From NCBI GenBank assembly GCA_030695565.1, contig JAUYRZ010000003.1, positions 1-39,931 of the forward strand: DNA of 39,931 nt, given 5' to 3'. This DNA comes from Archangium sp. (GTDB lineage Bacteria; Myxococcota; Myxococcia; Myxococcales; Myxococcaceae). The position numbers and the translations under genes are program-made. The notes under the pieces are model-generated. The model was not told the DNA's origin, did not search any database, and was given only the letters and a program-made list of their open reading frames with translations. Below, in pieces: positions 18,622 to 26,519 of the stretch (positions are counted from its first letter, which is position 1; every line of letters starts with the position of its first letter).

Positions 18622-20046
18622 ATGGCGCAGATTTTGTTGGTGGATGACGAGAAGCTGGCGAGGTCGCTGTACAGCGACTTCCTGGCCGGGGCAGGTCACG
18701 AGGTCACCGCGGTGGGCTCGATCGCCGAGGCCAAAGAGGCCATGGCGAAGACCCGCTTCGCCATGCTGGTGACCGATCTCATTCTGCCGCAGAGCGACGG
18801 CATCGCGTTGCTGCAGTACGTGCGGTCGACGCACCCTGATGTCGAGGTCCTGGTGATCACCGCCCTCGACAAGGTCGAGCCGGCCGTTCGCGCCATCAAG
18901 AGCGGCGCCGCGGATTACCTGGTCAAGCCGGTGCAGCCCGAGGTGCTCGCCCACGCCGTCACGCGCGCGCTCACCCAGCACACCCTGCTCAAGGAGAACC
19001 AGGCGCTGCGCACGCACGTCGCGTTGCTCGAGGCCGGGCAACGCATCGCCACCACGCTCGAGCGCGACAAGTTGTTCGAGGCGACCGCGGCGGCGTTCCA
19101 GTCGATGTGTGAGGCCGATGCGGTGGTGGTCTTCACCAAAGAGGCGGGCAAGCTCGAGCTGTCCGGCTTTCAGGGTTTCGGCGAGCTGATCCGCGAGGTG
19201 GTGGAGAGGCAGACGCTGGAAGCCGTGCGAGAGACGGTCGAGGAGATCGAGCGCACCGGCCAGGAGATCGTCATCAAGGAGCTCGGCCTCGACACCGCGT
19301 TCCTCGTGCCGGTCTCCGAAGGCGACGTGTTGTACGGCGCGGTGCTGCTGTTCTACCGGGACGACATCTCGGATGCCGGCGTGTCGGGGGCGCCCTTCCT
19401 CGCGCGGCACCTCGGGCTGGCCCTCAAGAACCTGGGCAAGTTCGCCGCGGTGGAAGATCTCGTCTACCTCGACGATCTCACGCACCTGTTCAACAGCCGG
19501 TATCTCCAGCTGGTGCTCGACAAGGAGTTCAAGGCGCTGGCGACGAACGACAAGCCGTTCGCGTTGGCGTTTCTCGATCTCGACTACTTCAAGAGCATCA
19601 ACGACACGCACGGGCACCTGGTCGGCTCGAAGCTATTGGTCGAGGTGGCGCGGGTGCTGAAGAACTGCGTGCGCGACAACGACATCGTGTGCCGGTGGGG
19701 CGGTGATGAGTACGTGCTGCTGCTGCGCGGCACGGATTCAGGCGGTGCGCTCAAGGTGGCGGAGCGCATTCGGCGATCGATCGAGTCGCACCGGTTCCTC
19801 GCGCGCGAGGGCTTCAGCCTGAGCATCAGCACCTGCATCGGCATCGCGTCGTATCCCGAGCACGCGCAGGATCAGGAGACGCTGGTCGATCTCGCGGATC
19901 GCGCGATGTACCGGGGCAAGAAAGGCACCCGGAACATCATCTACATGGCCGCGAAGAACCTCGAGGCGACGCCGGCGAGCCGGCATCAATCGGGGCCGCT
20001 GCCGGCCGTTCCGCGCAAAGAACTCAAGGACGGCAAAGACGAGTGA
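18622..20046 (+). CDS. Diguanylate cyclase with receiver, GAF-like and GGDEF domains
   Basis: 474 aa. A receiver covers residues 1-120 (acidic pair D8-D9, phospho-acceptor Asp52 in LVTDLILPQSDG, Lys in YLVKPVQPE). A GAF-like domain spans about 145-290 (RIATTLERDKLFEATAAAF). The GGDEF domain (about 295-450) has YLDDLTHLFNSRYL, LDLDYFKSINDTHGH and the active-site signature GGDEY at 360-364, an accepted variant. The inhibitory RxxD site is intact (R351-D354, five residues before GGDEY), so product feedback is likely. It makes cyclic di-GMP from two GTP. The last 30 residues are a basic, disordered tail. The enzyme appears soluble and phosphorylation-controlled. Confidence 0.94.
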   Translation: MAQILLVDDEKLARSLYSDFLAGAGHEVTAVGSIAEAKEAMAKTRFAMLVTDLILPQSDGIALLQYVRSTHPDVEVLVITALDKVEPAVRAIKSGAADYLVKPVQPEVLAHAVTRALTQHTLLKENQALRTHVALLEAGQRIATTLERDKLFEATAAAFQSMCEADAVVVFTKEAGKLELSGFQGFGELIREVVERQTLEAVRETVEEIERTGQEIVIKELGLDTAFLVPVSEGDVLYGAVLLFYRDDISDAGVSGAPFLARHLGLALKNLGKFAAVEDLVYLDDLTHLFNSRYLQLVLDKEFKALATNDKPFALAFLDLDYFKSINDTHGHLVGSKLLVEVARVLKNCVRDNDIVCRWGGDEYVLLLRGTDSGGALKVAERIRRSIESHRFLAREGFSLSISTCIGIASYPEHAQDQETLVDLADRAMYRGKKGTRNIIYMAAKNLEATPASRHQSGPLPAVPRKELKDGKDE

Positions 20047-20053
20047 GCCCAGG

Positions 20054-20929
20054 TTACCGGCCCCCGAGCGTCACCTGCGACGTGTTGACCTGGCCGTTGC
20101 GGAAGAACCTGAGCGGCACCTGCTTGTCCGCGTTGTCCGCGCGCAGGTAGCGATAGAGATCCTGCAACGTCTTCACCGAGTCATCACCCAGGTGCAGCAC
20201 GGTGTCGCCATACTGAATGCCGGCCTTGTCCGCGGGGCCGTCCTTCTCCACCGAGGTGACCAGCAGGCCGATCTCTTCGCCGGTCGAGACGCGCACCGCG
20301 TCAGGAAGTTGAACCGGCTGGAGCTGCAGGCCCAGATGGCTGCGCCGCACCTTCCCGTGCGCTTCGAACTGCGCCACCACGCGGCGAATGGTCTTCGTGG
20401 GAATGGTGAGCACCACCGAACGCAGCACGCCGGTGCTGGTCAAGCCGAGCACCCTGCCCTGCAGATCGACCAACGGCCCACCGCCGAAGCCCGACGAATA
20501 GTCGGCGTCCGACTCCAGGTAGAAGTCGACCTCGGCGCCGCGCGGCGTGCGCCAGCTCTTCCTGGCCAACGCGCTCACGATGCCGCTGGTCGCGCGCACG
20601 GTTTCACCCGGGCGAGCCAGCCGTAGCGCGAGCTGACCGACCTTGAGCCCGGCGCCGTCATCGAAGGTCGCGGGCGCCAGTGCTTCATCGAGCTCGAGCA
20701 GCGCGAGATCGGTGTTTTCGTCGCGGCCCTTCAGGCGCGCTTTGAAGTCCTTCCCGTCGATCGACACCGTGACGTCTTCACGCTGAATCGCGTGCGCGAC
20801 GGTGACGACCTGCTTCGGGCTCCAGACGATGCCGCTGGCCGATCGCCGGCCACCTCCTTCGACTCGAACGACGCTCTTGCCGGTGTTCTCGACGATGTTG
20901 CTCAATGTTTCAGAAAGTTCGACGGACAT
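20054..20929 (-). CDS. HtrA/DegP-like trypsin-fold protein with PDZ domain, catalytic serine missing
   Basis: 291 aa with a GGGAG 8 nt before the ATG. The trypsin-like fold of the S1C family is clear: His46 in VVTVAHAI and Asp74 in NTDLALLEL are in place. The nucleophile motif, normally GNSGGP or GFSGGP, here reads GFGGGP (residues 147-152), so the serine at position 149 is glycine; a single base change from AGC to GGC would explain it. A PDZ domain follows (about 195-285: HLGLQLQPVQLP, then GLLVTSVEKDGPADKAGIQY). No signal peptide is seen, so it is probably cytoplasmic, unlike DegP. It may be a non-catalytic binding or regulatory protein. Its end converges on the diguanylate cyclase. Confidence 0.9.
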   Translation of the reverse strand: MSVELSETLSNIVENTGKSVVRVEGGGRRSASGIVWSPKQVVTVAHAIQREDVTVSIDGKDFKARLKGRDENTDLALLELDEALAPATFDDGAGLKVGQLALRLARPGETVRATSGIVSALARKSWRTPRGAEVDFYLESDADYSSGFGGGPLVDLQGRVLGLTSTGVLRSVVLTIPTKTIRRVVAQFEAHGKVRRSHLGLQLQPVQLPDAVRVSTGEEIGLLVTSVEKDGPADKAGIQYGDTVLHLGDDSVKTLQDLYRYLRADNADKQVPLRFFRNGQVNTSQVTLGGR

Positions 20930-21051
20930 GGTGCGGCTCCCAGGGTGGTTTGAGTTCTGACGACCGAACCAACCTAGGAACGAGCAACCAAAGCGCCACG
21001 GCCTGAACGGCCTGTACGACTGTTAAGAAATGTTGCCGCGTCGTGCGCACC

Positions 21052-21089
21052 AAAAACGAAAACCCCCTCCCAGCACTGCTGGAAGGGGG
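21052..21089 (-). terminator. Intrinsic terminator after the LuxR-type regulator
   Basis: CCCCCTTCCAGCA (21089-21077) and TGCTGGGAGGGGG (21075-21063) form a long stem of 13 pairs with one G-T wobble on the minus strand, followed directly by TTTTCGTTTTTGG. It lies 68 nt beyond the stop of the regulator gene at 21157. The plus strand also has TTTTTT about 12 nt after the stem. Confidence 0.85.
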
Positions 21090-21106
21090 CTTCCGGCCTG
21101 TTTTTT

Positions 21107-21153
21107 GGTCGCTTCGCCTCGGCGCAGCGTTCCCGCCGGAACGGCTTCGCTCC
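21107..21153 (+). repeat. Diverged single copy of the GGTCGCTTyGCCTCGG element
   Basis: GGTCGCTTCGCCTCGG followed by CGCAGCGTTCC and CGGCTTCGCTCC matches the order of blocks in the two 84-bp copies between purM and purN near 33.6 kb, but lacks the middle part. It lies directly after the LuxR gene, between its stop and its terminator. Confidence 0.65.
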
Positions 21154-21156
21154 GGT

Positions 21157-21801
21157 TTAGAGATTGATGAGCCCCATCTTGGCGGCACGAACGACCGCCT
21201 CGACGCGCTTCTGCGCATTCATCTTCTGCAGAATCGAGTTCACGTGGAACTTCGCGGTGTGCTCACTGATCGTGAGCCGCTGCGCGATTTCCTTGTTCGA
21301 CAGACCATCGGCCAGGAGCACGAGCACTTCATTCTCGCGCTTGGTGAGGGTGTCGTTCTCGACCGTGGTTCCCGGGCTCATCAGATCACCGACCAGCACC
21401 GGCTTTGCGCTGGTGAGGGTGGTGAGCACGGTGGGATCGACCACTGCCAGACCTTCGTGCAGCGCTTCGATCGCCGCGGCGATTGCTTGCGACTTGCTGT
21501 CGCGACGGATGGCGCCCTTCGCGCCAGCCTTGAGGGCATCCACGCTCTGACCCGCACTCACGAGCGCCAACACCGGCCGCTTGTAGGTCAGCTCTCTGAT
21601 CGTCTGCAGAGCAGCGACGGTGTTGGTCGTCACATCAACCACCAGCACATCCGCCTGCGTGACTCGCGCCGAGATCTCCAGGTTCGTCTCGACGGGGCTG
21701 AGAATCATTTGCTCCGCGTGCTCTGACAGCGCCTCAACGAGCGCGTAGTCACCAAGAACAGCGACACGGAGGGGAAACGTCTTCGGGGGCAGGCCTCTCA
21801 T
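21157..21801 (-). CDS. LuxR/NarL-type transcription regulator with degenerate receiver
   Basis: 214 aa; TGAGG is 5 nt before the ATG. The C-terminal LuxR helix-turn-helix is canonical (LTKRENEVLVLLADGLSNKE, then IAQRLTISEHTAKFHVNSIL). The N-terminal half has receiver-like strands and a phospho-acceptor-like Asp56 (VLVVDVTTN), but only one of the two acidic-pair residues (LGDYALVEAL) and Arg instead of the conserved Lys (GAIRRDS). It may therefore be controlled without classical phosphorylation. It binds DNA presumably as a dimer. No partner kinase is adjacent. A 23-bp dyad lies just upstream and may be its own operator. A terminator follows the gene, so it looks like a single-gene unit. Confidence 0.88.
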   Translation of the reverse strand: MRGLPPKTFPLRVAVLGDYALVEALSEHAEQMILSPVETNLEISARVTQADVLVVDVTTNTVAALQTIRELTYKRPVLALVSAGQSVDALKAGAKGAIRRDSKSQAIAAAIEALHEGLAVVDPTVLTTLTSAKPVLVGDLMSPGTTVENDTLTKRENEVLVLLADGLSNKEIAQRLTISEHTAKFHVNSILQKMNAQKRVEAVVRAAKMGLINL

Positions 21802-22126
21802 AAGACCTCATTGATAAGGCAGGTTCGGTTCCACGCAAGGAGTCGACGACTCGTTGCACACGTATTCGTTGATGCTTCGACCATGGATTCGGTTTCCTCG
21901 AGAAAGGTGACGCCAGCCATGGAGGTGCAACAAGAGGCCCCTCCCGATCAGTCCCGCCCGAACGCCAGCATGAGGCGATCTCATGGAGTTCCACACAGGG
22001 CGTAAGCGACTGTCATCGCTGCGTCATTTTGTGAGGTGATGGAACGAGTTCGTGAGGCGCGCGCGTCGAAACAGCCCGTTCGACAGCAATGCCGCCACAG
22101 CTGCATTCCCGAATCGAGGATCTGCG
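21802..22126 (+). other. 325-bp non-coding gap upstream of the LuxR-type regulator
   Basis: Both flanking genes point left, so this gap holds the regulator's promoter region and the 3' side of the aspartokinase gene. The only clear structure is the 23-bp dyad at 21835-21857. No convincing gene, RNA or terminator hairpin was found; a 32-codon frame behind GAGGTG at 22034 has no recognisable content. Confidence 0.6.
21835..21857. promoter_or_regulatory. 23-bp near-perfect inverted repeat, candidate operator
   Basis: Half-sites GCAAGGAGTCG and CGACTCGTTGC are separated by a single A; 10 of 11 positions are symmetrical. It starts 34 nt upstream of the LuxR-type regulator ATG, a place where an operator would control that gene. 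No T-tract follows, so it is not a terminator. Binding protein is unknown; autoregulation is the simplest guess. Confidence 0.5.
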
Positions 22127-23281
22127 CTAACCGATGAGCGCCTCGTGCAGCGCCTTCGTGAGCGCTTTGACCTGATCACGTTTGACGATCAAGGTCAGCT
22201 GGTGTGCCGAGCCGTAGCTGGCCGCAACGTGCGCGCCGAGCGCCTTCGCCGTCGCCAGGGCTTTGCGCGAGATCGACCAGTCTGCGTTGAGGCCAGTGCC
22301 CACGCAGGTCACCGTTCCGTGATCCTCGAGCAACGCCACGTTCGCCGGTAACTTCGCGCGCAACACCTCGGGCCCGTGCACGTCGTGCAGCGGCACCACG
22401 GCCAGCGTTCGCCCCGCTTCGTCCCACAGCAGGTTGCGGCCTTTCACCTGCTGGCCATCGAGCAACTCGAGCAACGCGTCGGGGGCCTCAGCCGTGGTGA
22501 ACACCCAGACGTCCGACTCGCACGTGACGCCCTTCACCCTCGACGGGCTGGTGGCCGCCTGGATCGCCGTGCCCGTGCCGCTGGCGTGCGTGGAGCGCGC
22601 ATGAATGACGATGTTCTTCTCACGGGCGAACTCCACCGCCTGTGCGTTGAGCACCTTGGCGCCGGCCGCGGCGAGCTCCTGCATCTCTTCGAAGGAGAGC
22701 GACTCGAGCTTCATCGCGCTGGGCACCACGCGGGGATCGGCCGAGTACACCCCGTCGACGTCGGAGTAGATCTCACAATCCGCGCCCAGCGCCGCGGCGA
22801 GCGCGACGGCCGTGGTGTCGGAGCCGCCGCGACCCAGCGTGGTCACTTCACGGTTCTTCGACACGCCCTGGTAGCCCGCCACGATCACGACTTTCTCACG
22901 CGCCAACTCTTCTTCGATGCGCGCGGGTTTCACCTCGATGATGCGCGCCTGCGCGTGCGTGCTGTCGGTGATGATGCCGCTCTGGCTGCCGGTGAAGCTG
23001 ATCGCCGCGACGCCCAGCTCGTGCAGCGCCATCGACAACAAGGCCATCGAGATGCGCTCCCCACACGTCAGCAGCATGTCGAGCTCACGGCGCGGCGGGT
23101 CGGCGCTGATCTGTTTCGCGAGGCCCAGCAGCTCATCGGTGGTGTCGCCCATCGCGGAGACCACCACCACCAATCGCCAGCCCTCGTCACGGCGCGCTTT
23201 GACCCGGGCGGCCACCTTGCGGAGCTTCTCTGCATCCGCCACTGACGACCCACCAAACTTCTGCACGACGATGCGCGACAT
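22127..23281 (-). CDS. lysC: Aspartate kinase
   Basis: 384 aa. The ATG at 23281 has AAGGAG 5 nt upstream, which decides it over earlier in-frame codons. It phosphorylates aspartate with ATP, the first step to lysine, threonine, methionine and diaminopimelate. Motifs: [15 protein letters not shown] at residues 6-20, [64 protein letters not shown] and [14 protein letters not shown]. The C-terminal 115 residues (about 270-384) have the ACT-type regulatory pattern, so feedback control by end products is likely. Length is slightly short for the family. It is divergent from the ABC operon, with a promoter in the 149-bp gap. Confidence 0.96.
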   Translation of the reverse strand: MSRIVVQKFGGSSVADAEKLRKVAARVKARRDEGWRLVVVVSAMGDTTDELLGLAKQISADPPRRELDMLLTCGERISMALLSMALHELGVAAISFTGSQSGIITDSTHAQARIIEVKPARIEEELAREKVVIVAGYQGVSKNREVTTLGRGGSDTTAVALAAALGADCEIYSDVDGVYSADPRVVPSAMKLESLSFEEMQELAAAGAKVLNAQAVEFAREKNIVIHARSTHASGTGTAIQAATSPSRVKGVTCESDVWVFTTAEAPDALLELLDGQQVKGRNLLWDEAGRTLAVVPLHDVHGPEVLRAKLPANVALLEDHGTVTCVGTGLNADWSISRKALATAKALGAHVAASYGSAHQLTLIVKRDQVKALTKALHEALIG

Positions 23282-23356
23282 GTGGCTCCTTGCCCTCGTG
23301 CGCATAGCCCAGTGCACGATTCCGGCCAACCTACGGAATTCATTCCCGAACTCGCG

Positions 23357-23384
23357 TTGACTCGGGGGAAATGCTCCCTATATT
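23357..23384 (+). promoter_or_regulatory. Sigma-70-like promoter for the Gld-like ABC operon
   Basis: TTGACT at 23357-23362 and TATATT at 23379-23384, spaced by 16 bp, each match the consensus at five of six positions. Transcription would start near 23391, leaving a 40-nt leader before the ATG at 23431. The position rules out the upstream ATG at 23371 as a start, since that codon lies between the two boxes. Confidence 0.65.
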
Positions 23385-23430
23385 CCGCGCGTTTCTGAGC
23401 GACCCCCCTTTGTCAGGCGGAGCGGCACCC

Positions 23431-24147
23431 ATGGCGATGATCGAGGTCGAGAACCTCACCAAGAAATACCGCGACCGTGTCGCCATCGACGCACTCACCT
23501 TCCAGATCAAAGAAGGCGAGATCGTCGGGTTCCTCGGCCCCAACGGCGCGGGCAAGTCGACCACCATGAAGATCCTCACGGGCTTCATGCCGGCCACCAG
23601 TGGCAAGGCGCGCGTGGCGGGCTTCGACATCTTCGAAAAGCCCCTCGAGGCCAAGCGCCGCATCGGCTACCTGCCCGAGACGCCGCCGCTCTACCCAGAG
23701 CTCACGGTGCGCGGGTATCTGCACTTCGTGGCGGAGCTCAAGGGCGTGCCCCGCGGCAAGGTGAAGTCGGAGATCGATCGCGTCGCCGGCGGCACCGGCA
23801 TCCTGCCCGAGCTGGGGCGGCTCACGGGCGTGCTGTCCAAGGGCTACCGGCAGCGCGTGGGCATCGCGCAGGCGATGTTGGGAAACCCGGCGCTGCTGAT
23901 CCTCGACGAGCCGACCGAAGGCCTCGACCCCCGGCAGCGGAAAGAAGTGCTCGAGCTGGTGAAGTCACTCGCCGGCGAGCACACGGTCGTCCTGTCGACG
24001 CACATCCTTTCGGAGGTGAAGGCCATCTGCCGACAGGTGCTCATCATTCACCGCGGGAAGATCGTGGCGGACGACTCGATGGCGGCGATCACCGGCGGCA
24101 AAGAGACCGGTCTCGAAGACAAGTTCATCCAATTGACGGCGGAGTGA
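23431..24147 (+). CDS. ABC transporter ATPase, GldA-like
   Basis: 238 aa from ATG 23431 (MAMIEVENLTKKY), chosen because a GGAG lies 9 nt upstream and a promoter overlaps the earlier ATG. Walker A is GPNGAGKS (36-43), the signature is LSKGYRQRVGIAQAM, Walker B is LLILDEPTEGLD and the switch His is in LSTHIL. The closest pattern is the ATPase group next to ABC-2 permeases and GldG-like auxiliary proteins. It would energise the membrane complex encoded by the next genes. In Bacteroidota GldA/F/G serve gliding; in this lineage the role of such systems is not settled. Confidence 0.93.
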   Translation: MAMIEVENLTKKYRDRVAIDALTFQIKEGEIVGFLGPNGAGKSTTMKILTGFMPATSGKARVAGFDIFEKPLEAKRRIGYLPETPPLYPELTVRGYLHFVAELKGVPRGKVKSEIDRVAGGTGILPELGRLTGVLSKGYRQRVGIAQAMLGNPALLILDEPTEGLDPRQRKEVLELVKSLAGEHTVVLSTHILSEVKAICRQVLIIHRGKIVADDSMAAITGGKETGLEDKFIQLTAE

Positions 24148-24150
24148 GCG

Positions 24151-24960
24151 ATGAGAACCATCTTCGCGATTTTCAAAAAAGAGCTGACCTCGCACCTCAC
24201 GACTCTGTGGGCGTGGGTGGTGTTCACCGTGATGGCCCTGCTCAGCTCGGCTTTCTTCGTGCTGCTGTTGGGCGGCTTCAAGCAGGCGCAAGACATCGCG
24301 CGGGAAGTGCCCGGTGGCTGGTCGGCGCTGCCCGCCGAAGCGCAGCAGTTTCGAAACCTCACCGATGGCGTGATGATCAGCCTGTGGGGCACCATCCTGG
24401 TGGTGACGCTCTTCGTGGCGCCCTTCCTCTCGATGCGGCTCTTCGCGGAGGAGCGGCGCAACAAGACCTTCGAGCTGCTGATGACCACCCCCATCCGACC
24501 GATCGAGATCGTGCTGGGGAAGTACCTGGGAGCCGTGGGCCTCATCGTCTGCACCCTGGGCGTCACCATCGTCTTCCCGATCATCCTGTCGATCATCGGC
24601 AGCTCGGAATCGGGCTCGGCCCTCGAGTGGCGCACCGTGCTGCTGGGCTACTTCGGGCTCCTGCTCTGGGGCGCCACCAACATGGCCATCGGCATGTTCA
24701 TCTCTTCACTGACGGAGTCGCAGATGGTGGCGGCGTTCGTCTCGTTCGCGGTCGCGCTGTTGTGGATGCTGGTCAGCTCGGTGGCCCCGCGTGCTGAAGA
24801 GCCGCTGCGTTCGGTCTTGAACTACCTCGCCTTCGACTCCCAGCTGCAAAACCTGATCAAGGGCGTGCTCGACCTGAAGCCGATCGTCTTCTTCACCTCG
24901 GTGATCGCGTTCTTCGTGTTGCTCACCCACCGCTCCATCGAAGCCCAGAGGTGGACGTGA
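24151..24960 (+). CDS. ABC-2-type permease, GldF-like
   Basis: 269 aa, starting 3 nt after the ATPase stop. Six hydrophobic segments are visible: LWAWVVFTVMALLSSAFFVL, LWGTILVVTLFVAPFLSMRL, AVGLIVCTLGVTIVFPIIL, VLLGYFGLLLWGATNMAIGM, MVAAFVSFAVALLWMLVSS and PIVFFTSVIAFFVLLTH. The sequence FAEERRNKTFELLMTTPI after the second segment is the characteristic coupling region of ABC-2 permeases. It forms the transmembrane channel with the ATPase. The stop overlaps the next ATG (TGATG). Confidence 0.92.
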   Translation: MRTIFAIFKKELTSHLTTLWAWVVFTVMALLSSAFFVLLLGGFKQAQDIAREVPGGWSALPAEAQQFRNLTDGVMISLWGTILVVTLFVAPFLSMRLFAEERRNKTFELLMTTPIRPIEIVLGKYLGAVGLIVCTLGVTIVFPIILSIIGSSESGSALEWRTVLLGYFGLLLWGATNMAIGMFISSLTESQMVAAFVSFAVALLWMLVSSVAPRAEEPLRSVLNYLAFDSQLQNLIKGVLDLKPIVFFTSVIAFFVLLTHRSIEAQRWT

Positions 24961-26519
24961 TGAAGAAGACTCTCGGCAGCGTGGCGGGCGGCATCGGCCT
25001 GCTGCTCACCATCACCTCGGTCATCACCTTCTTCGTGACCTCGGGCTCGTTGGTGCCCTTCTTCGTGAAGCTCGGCCTGGGCGTGCTGCTGATCGCCTTC
25101 TGGGCCATCACGGCGGGCGAACGCGCGGGCACGTGGGCCAGGTCGGCGTTCTTCTATTCGTCGTCGGTCGGGCTCGGGATCGCCTTCATCGGCGTCTTGT
25201 TCGCCGCCAACTTCATCGTCGCCAAGCGGGCCCCCACCTGGGATCTCACGGCCAAGAAGGTGTTCTCGCTGTCAGCGCAGACGGTGAACACGCTCAAGGA
25301 TCTCAAGAACCCGGTGCAGATCATCGCGTTCGTCGAAGGCGAGACGCCCCCTCAGGTCGAAGAGCTCTTCAAGCGGTATGCGGCGCAGAGCGACCAGTTC
25401 ACCTTCGAGTTCAAGGATCCGCGCAAGACGCCCGACCTCACGATGAAGTACCAGATTCGCCAGGGTCAACCGGCCGCGGTGCTGATCTCGAGCCAGTCGC
25501 ACACCATGCTCAACCTGCAGCGCCTGGGCAGCCCGCTGCTGGCCGAACAGGAGCTCACCAACGGCCTCATCAAGCTCGAGAAGGTCGGCGAGCAGAAGCT
25601 CTACTTCCTCGCAGGTCACGGGGAGATCCCGCTCGACCCGGTCGGTGAAGGCGAAGACGCGATGATGGCCTCGCTCATCACCTTGAAGCGCATGCTGCAG
25701 GACGAAGGCTACGCGCCCACCGCGCTCAACTTGATCCAGGGCGGGGAGATCCCCGCCGATGCTTCGGCGGTGGTGATCGCCGGCGCTCGCAACAAGATCT
25801 CCGACAACGAGCAGAAGATCCTCGAGCGGTACCTCGAGCAGGGCGGCCGGTTGATCTACTTCGCCGAAGCCCAGGCCGAGCCCGAGTTGACCTCGCTCCT
25901 TTCGAAGTACGGCGCGCAGATCGAGCCTGGCATCGTGGCCGACTCCAAGGTGAACCCGGAGCAGCCCTACATCGTCTACTCGCCCTTCTTCGGCGATCAC
26001 GAGATCACCAGGCTGCTCCAGAAGGGGCAGCAGAACGTGGTGTTCGCCACCTCGCGCGCGATCACCCAACTCAAAGAGGGCACCCTGCCCGACCTCACCC
26101 TGGCGCCGCTGGTGCTCACCACGCCCTACGCCTGGGTCGAGACCTCGATGAGCGAGAACCCCACGAAGGATCAGGAGGAGCGCACCGGGCAGATCGTGCT
26201 GGCGCTCGCTTCGACGCGGCCCACCATTCACGCCGAGCAACGCAGGGCCGATGAAGCGCGCGTGGTGATCTTCGGCGACAGCGACCTGCTCACCGGCACC
26301 TTCGGCTACGAGCCCAACCGCAACATGGTGATGAACGCCTTCGCCTGGGTCACGCAGCAGCTGCAGAAGATCACCATTCGCCCACCCGACCGCGACATCT
26401 CCACCGTCGACCTCACCAACGACAAGCTGGGCACCATTCGACTGCTCGCGATGGACGTCTTCCCCACGCTGCTGATGGCCATCGGGCTCACCATCTGGCA
26501 GGCCCGGCGCGCACGATGA
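24960..26519 (+). CDS. GldG-like ABC-associated membrane protein (ABC_transp_aux type)
   Basis: 519 aa from the ATG at 24960, which overlaps the permease stop; an upstream GTG at 24951 is less likely. Three hydrophobic segments occupy residues about 8-85 (GGIGLLLTITSVITFFV, VKLGLGVLLIAFWAITAG, SVGLGIAFIGVLFAANFIVA). A large domain follows (DLTAKKVFSLSAQTVNTLKD, then YFLAGHGEIPLDPVGEGEDA) with the layout of the ABC_transp_aux family, and one C-terminal segment (VFPTLLMAIGLTIWQARRA) anchors the end. The family is thought to be the extracytoplasmic partner of GldA/F-type transporters. The 4-nt overlap with the next gene means all four proteins are probably made together. Confidence 0.9.
   Translation: MKKTLGSVAGGIGLLLTITSVITFFVTSGSLVPFFVKLGLGVLLIAFWAITAGERAGTWARSAFFYSSSVGLGIAFIGVLFAANFIVAKRAPTWDLTAKKVFSLSAQTVNTLKDLKNPVQIIAFVEGETPPQVEELFKRYAAQSDQFTFEFKDPRKTPDLTMKYQIRQGQPAAVLISSQSHTMLNLQRLGSPLLAEQELTNGLIKLEKVGEQKLYFLAGHGEIPLDPVGEGEDAMMASLITLKRMLQDEGYAPTALNLIQGGEIPADASAVVIAGARNKISDNEQKILERYLEQGGRLIYFAEAQAEPELTSLLSKYGAQIEPGIVADSKVNPEQPYIVYSPFFGDHEITRLLQKGQQNVVFATSRAITQLKEGTLPDLTLAPLVLTTPYAWVETSMSENPTKDQEERTGQIVLALASTRPTIHAEQRRADEARVVIFGDSDLLTGTFGYEPNRNMVMNAFAWVTQQLQKITIRPPDRDISTVDLTNDKLGTIRLLAMDVFPTLLMAIGLTIWQARRAR

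Noticed and set aside
22037-22135. 32-codon plus-strand frame behind GAGGTG
   Set aside because: It is very short, has no recognisable content and runs into the convergent aspartokinase gene's 3' end.
23371-23430. Upstream ATG as start of the ABC ATPase
   Set aside because: The codon lies between the -35 and -10 boxes of the likely promoter and the added residues do not match the family.
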